A stretch of DNA of 64,000 nucleotides. Origin: Candidatus Methylomirabilota bacterium (GTDB lineage: Bacteria; Methylomirabilota; Methylomirabilia; Rokubacteriales; CSP1-6). Below are positions 59,449-64,000 of the stretch, one piece after another. The stretch covers positions 1 to 64,000 of the forward strand of contig DASTFB010000023.1 of NCBI GenBank assembly GCA_035709005.1, given 5' to 3'. The position numbers and the translations under genes are program-made. The notes beneath the pieces are model-generated. The model was not told the origin of the DNA. It did no database searches and saw nothing but the letters and a program-made list of their open reading frames with translations. Within the stretch, counting starts at the first letter, position 1. The number at the start of each line of letters is the position of its first letter.

Positions 59449-60940
59449 TCCCGGCGGTGGCGGGCTTCATGTTCCGCCACACCGCCCAGGCGACGGCCGC
59501 GGCCGCCAGGCCCAGGGCCACCGCGCTCACTGGACGCGTGACGAACACCGAAAGGTCGTTGCCGTGCGACACCATCGAGGTGAGGAAGTACTGCTCGGCC
59601 ATCGGGCCCAGGATGATGCCCATGACCATGGGCGGCACCGGCAGATCCCAGCGGCGCATCACGAAGCCCAGCACGCCGAACAGCATCGTGAGCCAGACGT
59701 CGGCCATGTCGTTGCGCAGCGCGAAGGCCCCGATGAAGCAGAACACCACGATCGCCGTGTTGAGCAGGAAGGCCGGCACCCGCATCAGCGCGGCGAAGCC
59801 CATCGCGGCCAGGAAGCCCAGCCCGATCATGAGCACGTTGGCCAGGATCATGCCGGCGAACAGCGTGTAGACCTGCTCCGGCTGCTGCGCGAAGAGGAGC
59901 GGCCCGGGCTGGATGCCGTGGATGAGGAACACACCCATCATCACGGCGGTGGCCGCGCTGCCGGGAATGCCGAGGGTCAGCAGGTGGATCATGGCGCCGC
60001 CCGTGGAGCCGTTGTTGGCGCTCTCGGCGGCCACCAGCCCGCCGGCGTGGCCGGTGCCGAACTGCTCTGGCTCCCGGGCCATCTGTTTTTCCAGGCCGTA
60101 GGCCACGAAGGAGGACACGGTCGCGCCGGCGCCGGCCAGTCCCCCCACCGCGATGCCCACGACCGTACCCCGCACGAGCGGTCCCCGCAGGGGCCACAGA
60201 TCCAGGAGCGGCAGTCGGGGAATCGACCGCGCCTGCGTGAATGGCACGCTCTGCGGCGGGGGGCCGGTGAGCTGATCGAGGATCTCGCCGATGGCGAAGA
60301 GTCCGATGAGCACGGTGACGAAATCCACGCCCGTGCGGAGGAACGGCACGCCGAAGGTGAAGCGCTCGACGCCGTACTGAGCCTCGGTCCCCACCGTGCC
60401 CAGGAACATCCCGGCCAGGAGCGAGATGAGCGCTCCCGTGACCGAGCCGTGCCCGAGCACCGAGACGCTGGCCAGCCCGAAGACGACCACGGAGAAGAAC
60501 TCCACCGTGGAGAAGGTCAGCGCGAACCGGGCGAAGGGCGGAGCGAAGAAGGCCAGGCAGAGCGCGCTGGCCAGCCCGCCCAGCGCCGAGGCCATGATGG
60601 CCAGGCCCAGCGCGTATCGAGCCTGGCCCTTGCGGTTGAGCCGGTAGCCCTCCCACGCCGTGGGCACGTTCATGGGGTCACCGGGGATGTTGAAGAGGAT
60701 CGCCGTGATCGACCCCCCGAAGACCCCGCCGCAGTAAATCCCGATCATCAGCAGCAGAGCGGGCACGATGCCCATCAAATAAGTGAACGGCAGCACCAGC
60801 ACGATCGAGTTGAGCATGGTGATGCCGGGCAGCACGCCGGCGAGCACCCCGATGGCCAGGCCCAGCACCACCATGAGGAAGTTCCCGGGCTCGAAAACGT
60901 TGAGGAGGCCCACGCCGAGGTTGGCCAGCGCGTCGGCCAC
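59438..60940 (-). CDS. TTT transporter large membrane subunit (TctA), third set
   Basis: The 500-residue protein has about twelve helices and TctA motifs VLAGVLPGITMLNSIVLVLP, GGSITAILFNIPGDPMNVPT, GGLAGAGATVSSFVAYGLEK and ESANNGSTGGAMIHLLTLGI. It follows tctB by one base in a minus-strand tctC-tctB-tctA operon headed by an acyl-CoA ligase gene. That arrangement suggests uptake and CoA activation of the same carboxylate. Confidence 0.9.
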   Translation of the reverse strand: MADALANLGVGLLNVFEPGNFLMVVLGLAIGVLAGVLPGITMLNSIVLVLPFTYLMGIVPALLLMIGIYCGGVFGGSITAILFNIPGDPMNVPTAWEGYRLNRKGQARYALGLAIMASALGGLASALCLAFFAPPFARFALTFSTVEFFSVVVFGLASVSVLGHGSVTGALISLLAGMFLGTVGTEAQYGVERFTFGVPFLRTGVDFVTVLIGLFAIGEILDQLTGPPPQSVPFTQARSIPRLPLLDLWPLRGPLVRGTVVGIAVGGLAGAGATVSSFVAYGLEKQMAREPEQFGTGHAGGLVAAESANNGSTGGAMIHLLTLGIPGSAATAVMMGVFLIHGIQPGPLLFAQQPEQVYTLFAGMILANVLMIGLGFLAAMGFAALMRVPAFLLNTAIVVFCFIGAFALRNDMADVWLTMLFGVLGFVMRRWDLPVPPMVMGIILGPMAEQYFLTSMVSHGNDLSVFVTRPVSAVALGLAAAAVAWAVWRNMKPATAGITR

Positions 60941-60941
60941 G

Positions 60942-61448
60942 TCAGAAGATCCCGAGCAGGCGGTAGAGCGACAAGGTCACGGCCTCGAAGGGGCCGTCGC
61001 CCTTGGGCAGGGGCAGGTACACGACCTTGACGAAGAGATAGAGCACGCCGAGGGTCCCGCCGACCGCGGCCGCCGCCACGCCCGCCGGTCGTCGCGCGCC
61101 GGCCCCGACCGCGAACGCGGCGATGAAGCCTCCGGTGGCCAGGGGAAAGCCGACGAGCGGAGTCGCGAGCACGTAGAGCAGGATCAAGCCGATCGCCAGC
61201 GCCAGGCGCCGCCGGGCCAGCGGCGCGGCGCGGGACGAGGCCGCGCGATCCCCCGAGGCGCCACGCCACAGGGAGGCCACGCGCACCGCGCATACCGCGG
61301 CCAGCCCGACCAGCACCAGCCGCGGCCAGAAGTCCGGACCCAGCTGCCCCTCACGCGCGAGATCGCCGAGCCCGCGCGTGGCCGGGAGCAGCCCGAGCGC
61401 GAGCACGAGACCGGCGAGGGGCGCCAGGACGCGCGCCAGGCCGGCCAT
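60942..61448 (-). CDS. TTT transporter small membrane subunit (TctB), third set
   Basis: The 168-residue protein has four helices (VLAPLAGLVLALGLLPATRG, WPRLVLVGLAAVCAVRVASL, LALAIGLILLYVLATPLVGF and a late GTLGVLYLFVKVVYLPLPKG), matching TctB. Its neighbours on both sides are separated by one and two bases, so this is a compact operon. Confidence 0.8.
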   Translation of the reverse strand: MAGLARVLAPLAGLVLALGLLPATRGLGDLAREGQLGPDFWPRLVLVGLAAVCAVRVASLWRGASGDRAASSRAAPLARRRLALAIGLILLYVLATPLVGFPLATGGFIAAFAVGAGARRPAGVAAAAVGGTLGVLYLFVKVVYLPLPKGDGPFEAVTLSLYRLLGIF

Positions 61449-61450
61449 GG

Positions 61451-62425
61451 TTACTTGCGGAGCCCGAACTCCTTCACCAGCCGATCGAGCGTGGCCACCT
61501 CACCGGCCGCCCAGCGGCCGAACCGCTCCGGCCCCAGATAGCTCTCCGGGCTCATGTACCAGTCCTCGGCGAACTTCTTCCACTGCGGGGTCTGCACGGC
61601 CTTGCCGAAGGCGTCGGCCAGGGCTTTCACGCGGTCGGCCGGGGTCCCCGCCTTGGCCACGACCCCCCGGAACTGCGGTAGGGTGATGTCGAGCCCCAGT
61701 TCCTTGGAGGTCGGCACCTCGGCGAACGACGGGTGCCGCCGCTCGGCGAAGATGACCAGGGGCTTGAGCTGGCCGGCCTTGAGGTACTGCAGCACGTCGC
61801 CAGCCTGCTCGTAAAGGACCTCGGCGTGACCGCCGAGCGTGGCCGCGTAGCGCTCGCCCGGCTTGGGATACGGCACCGTGGTCATCTTGTAACCTTTCTT
61901 TTCGAGGTACCGGACGGTGACGTCGTCCACGGTGCCGAAGCCGGTGCCCGCCACCCGCAGCTTGCCCGGGTTGGCCTGCGCGTGCTTGAGGAGCTCCTGG
62001 ATCGTCTTGAACGGTCCGTCGGCCTTGACGAAGAGGAAGGAGTCGGCGACCTGGGTCCGCGTGATCCACGCCAGGTCTTCGACCTTGTGACGAGCCAGCC
62101 CCATGGGGATCGTCATCAGCGTGTCCTGGATGTAGACGGCGACCGTGTAGCCGTCGGGCTTGCCGTTGAGGACCTTGGCCAGCCCCGTGTTGCCGGCGGC
62201 GCCCGGCGCGTTGGAAACCGGCAAGGGCGTGCCCAGCAGGGGCTGGGTGAGCGTCCCGAGCTGGCGGGCCATCGAGTCGGCTCCGCCGCCGGTGCCCCAG
62301 GGGACGATGAAGTCGATGGGCCGGCTCGGGAACTTCTCCTGGGCCGCGCCAGGGACAGGGGCCAGAGCGGCTAGCAGCAGCGCGGCGATCACGAAGACGA
62401 TCGGAGCAGGCAGGCGTGTCGTCAT
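61451..62425 (-). CDS. TTT transporter periplasmic binding protein (TctC/Bug family), third set
   Basis: The 324-residue protein has a signal peptide (IVFVIAALLLAALAPVPGAA) and Bug-family motifs: KFPSRPIDFIVPWGTGGGAD, VSNAPGAAGNTGLAKVLNGK and LLKHAQANPGKLRVAGTGFG. The glycine-rich carboxylate-binding loops are preserved. Its start overlaps the stop of the acyl-CoA ligase gene by four bases, which couples their translation. Confidence 0.88.
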   Translation of the reverse strand: MTTRLPAPIVFVIAALLLAALAPVPGAAQEKFPSRPIDFIVPWGTGGGADSMARQLGTLTQPLLGTPLPVSNAPGAAGNTGLAKVLNGKPDGYTVAVYIQDTLMTIPMGLARHKVEDLAWITRTQVADSFLFVKADGPFKTIQELLKHAQANPGKLRVAGTGFGTVDDVTVRYLEKKGYKMTTVPYPKPGERYAATLGGHAEVLYEQAGDVLQYLKAGQLKPLVIFAERRHPSFAEVPTSKELGLDITLPQFRGVVAKAGTPADRVKALADAFGKAVQTPQWKKFAEDWYMSPESYLGPERFGRWAAGEVATLDRLVKEFGLRK

Positions 62426-64000
62426 GGCTCTCCTCTCAGCGAGACCTCGCGCCGCAGCTCGCGCCGCAGCAGCTTGCCGGTGGTGGTCATGGGCAGCTCC
62501 GACCGGAACTCGACGATGCGGGGCGCCTTGTAGGGCGTGAGGCGTTCCCGACAGAAGTCGATGATCGCGGCGGCGCTGGGGGGCGTCCCCGGCCCGTCCC
62601 TGAGCACGACATAGGCTTTCACTGCCTCGCCGCGGTAGTCGTCGGGGACCCCGACCACCGCGGCCACCTTCACCGCCGGGTGCGCATAGAGCGTTTCCTC
62701 CACCTCGCGAGGCCAGACCTTGAAGCCGGCGGTGTTGATCACGTCCTTGCTGCGGTCGACGACACGGAAGTACCCCTCGTCGTCCATGCAGGCGATGTCA
62801 CCGGTGCGGAGCCAGCCGTCGCGCATCACCTCGGCGGTCTCCGCCTCTCGCCGCCAGTACCCGAGCATCACCTGGGGGCCGCGGACCAGCAGCTCGCCGG
62901 CTTGGCCCGCCGGCACGTCCCCGCCGCGCTCGACGTCGATGACCCGCGCGTCGGTGTCGGGCAGCGGAACGCCGATCGAGCCGGCCTTGGCTCGCCCGAT
63001 GGGGTTGGCGTGTGTCAGGGGGCTGGTTTCCGTCAGCCCGTAGCCCTCCACCAGGACCTCGCGTCCCACCAGCGCGTCGAACGCCGTCTTCACGGCCGGC
63101 GGCAGCGGCGCGGCGTTGGTGCGGCAGGCGCGCAGCGCCGAGTAATCGGCCCGCCGGCCCTCGCCGTCGTTGAGCAGGGCGATGAACATCGTCGGCACCC
63201 CGAAGAGCCGGGTGGCTCGGTAGCGCGTGACCGCGCGGGCCGCCGCTCCCGCGCTGAACCGCGGCAGCACCAGGCAGGTGCTGGCGGCATAGAGCGGAAC
63301 GTTCATGGCGCCCGACATCCCGCCGGAGTGGTAGAACGGCAGGACGCACACCGCCGTCTCCTGGCCGGGCGCGAACGCGTACCATTCGGCGAACTGGATG
63401 GTGTTGGCAACCAGGCTGTAGTGGCTCAGCATCGCCCCCTTCGGCGTCCCGGTCGTCCCACCCGTGTAGAGCAAGACGGCCATGTCGCGCTCGGGGAGGC
63501 AGGCCGCCGGCTCCGCGGGCGGAAGGGCCGCCAGGCCGTGGAAGCGCTCGCTGTCCAGGAACGGGATCTCCAGCCGACCGGCGGCCGCCTGGGCGGCGCT
63601 CCCGGCCGCGCCGACGACGAGGCCGACGTCGGCATCACCGAGCTGCTGGACGAGCTCGGCCTCGCGCGCAGCCGGATTGGCGGGCACCACCACGCCCCCC
63701 GCGACCCAGGTCGCGTAGTAGGCGACCACGAGCTGCGCCCCGTTCGGCAGACAGTAGCCCACCCGGGTTCCGGGACCGACGCCGGCCCCGCGCAGCCCGG
63801 TCGCCGCGCCACGGGCGGCCCGCCACAGCGCCTCGTAGGTCACCGTCCGTTCCTCGGCCAGCGTCTCGGGGCTCAGCTCGCGCAGAGCGACGCGGTCGGC
63901 GAAGCGCGCGACATTGCGCTCGAGGAGCCACCAGGCCGGCACGCGCGGATAGTCGAGCGTGAAGGCAAGATGGGCGGGCCAGACGTCGTGCCACCGGCGA
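62422..64000 (-). CDS. AMP-dependent acyl-CoA synthetase/ligase (N terminus outside window)
   Basis: The frame is open from the window edge, and the first in-window residues (RRWHDVWPAHLAFTLDYPRV) already look like the family N terminus, so the true start lies beyond 64000; the GTG at 63942 would be too late. ANL-superfamily motifs are complete: YTGGTTGTPKGAMLSH (P-loop), GYGLTETSP, WLRTGDIACMDDEGYFRVVD and the C-terminal DDYRGEAVKAYVVL and TTGKLLRREL with the catalytic Lys. It makes acyl-CoA from a carboxylic acid, ATP and CoA in the cytoplasm. It shares an operon with the third TTT set, so it probably activates the acid imported by that transporter. The substrate class is unknown. Confidence 0.88.
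   Translation of the reverse strand, partial: RRWHDVWPAHLAFTLDYPRVPAWWLLERNVARFADRVALRELSPETLAEERTVTYEALWRAARGAATGLRGAGVGPGTRVGYCLPNGAQLVVAYYATWVAGGVVVPANPAAREAELVQQLGDADVGLVVGAAGSAAQAAAGRLEIPFLDSERFHGLAALPPAEPAACLPERDMAVLLYTGGTTGTPKGAMLSHYSLVANTIQFAEWYAFAPGQETAVCVLPFYHSGGMSGAMNVPLYAASTCLVLPRFSAGAAARAVTRYRATRLFGVPTMFIALLNDGEGRRADYSALRACRTNAAPLPPAVKTAFDALVGREVLVEGYGLTETSPLTHANPIGRAKAGSIGVPLPDTDARVIDVERGGDVPAGQAGELLVRGPQVMLGYWRREAETAEVMRDGWLRTGDIACMDDEGYFRVVDRSKDVINTAGFKVWPREVEETLYAHPAVKVAAVVGVPDDYRGEAVKAYVVLRDGPGTPPSAAAIIDFCRERLTPYKAPRIVEFRSELPMTTTGKLLRRELRREVSLRGEP

Noticed and set aside
1-64000. CRISPR arrays, rRNA and tRNA genes, insertion sequences, prophage
   Set aside because: I saw no regularly spaced short repeats, no recognisable transposase, integrase or phage genes, and no obvious rRNA or cloverleaf sequence. 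A tRNA search program would be more sensitive than reading by eye.

Overview
This is a GC-rich, gene-dense bacterial chromosome segment with a Gram-negative envelope: a beta-barrel outer-membrane protein, an OmpA-type peptidoglycan anchor, lipoproteins and a periplasmic copper oxidase pathway. Three complete tripartite tricarboxylate transporter (TTT) sets, an HpaB-type hydroxylase, an aldehyde:ferredoxin-type oxidoreductase and a methanethiol oxidase operon would fit an uncultivated soil or sediment lineage such as Rokubacteria/Methylomirabilota. That placement is inference. I recognised no rRNA, tRNA, CRISPR array or intact insertion sequence.

The most important observation is selenocysteine. 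Three genes are interrupted by a single in-frame TGA placed exactly where the family has its functional cysteine. They are an AhpD-like peroxidase (5583-6152, CxxU), a medium-chain zinc alcohol dehydrogenase (39921-40988, Sec at the first catalytic-zinc ligand) and an exported AhpC/TSA peroxiredoxin (57890-58456, Sec at the peroxidatic position). Each TGA is followed at the right distance by a bacterial SECIS-type hairpin; two of these are perfect 7-8 bp stems. TGA is an ordinary stop elsewhere in the window. The dehydrogenase would be an unusual selenoenzyme. Two SELENBP1-family genes (the mtoX-like 49768-51075 and the cytosolic type 56172-57563) lie in the same third of the window as the peroxiredoxin.

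Layout. 1-2627: remains of a caa3 cytochrome oxidase operon (coxB, coxA, ctaG and a lipoprotein), conserved in sequence but riddled with deletions. 2705-7751: aldo/keto reductase, tungsten-type AOR, Sec-AhpD, hydrolase and rhomboid protease on one strand. 7806-14155: an exported protein, an EamA permease, a GAF protein, a Mur ligase, a cation transporter and a small Cys-pair protein. 14281-15143: a damaged ECF sigma/ChrR pair. 15023-19470: LLM oxidoreductase, then a CoA-transferase coupled to an enoyl-CoA hydratase/3-hydroxyacyl-CoA dehydrogenase. 19599-26128: cupin, barrel, TPR/Sel1 lipoprotein, CHASE2-sigma54 activator and OmpA protein. 26203-33168: methyltransferase, split TPP decarboxylase, M24 protein, GlcG-like protein, GGDEF protein and HpaB. 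33285-35158: intact ECF sigma/anti-sigma pair, then a broken vapBC. 35230-39834: DUF4139 protein, AraC-type response regulator, FMN hydroxyacid dehydrogenase and PAP2 phosphatase. 39921-47802: Sec-dehydrogenase and two TTT sets around a NMT1/THI5-like binding protein. 47823-51075: mtoX-sco1-mauG operon, divergent from a 1403-residue AAA+/TPR regulator (51312-55523). 55520-64000: small membrane protein, SELENBP1 homologue, Sec-peroxiredoxin, ABC-type binding protein, a third TTT set and an acyl-CoA ligase that runs off the end.

Together the genes describe an organism that scavenges organic acids with many periplasmic binding proteins, degrades acyl-CoA and aromatic compounds, oxidises methanethiol in the periplasm and uses selenium in redox enzymes. 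Several loci (cox, sigma/ChrR, vapBC, a solute-binding protein remnant) are broken by deletions, from genome decay or assembly error. Several start codons sit 8-10 bases after a -10-like hexamer without a ribosome binding site, suggesting leaderless mRNAs.
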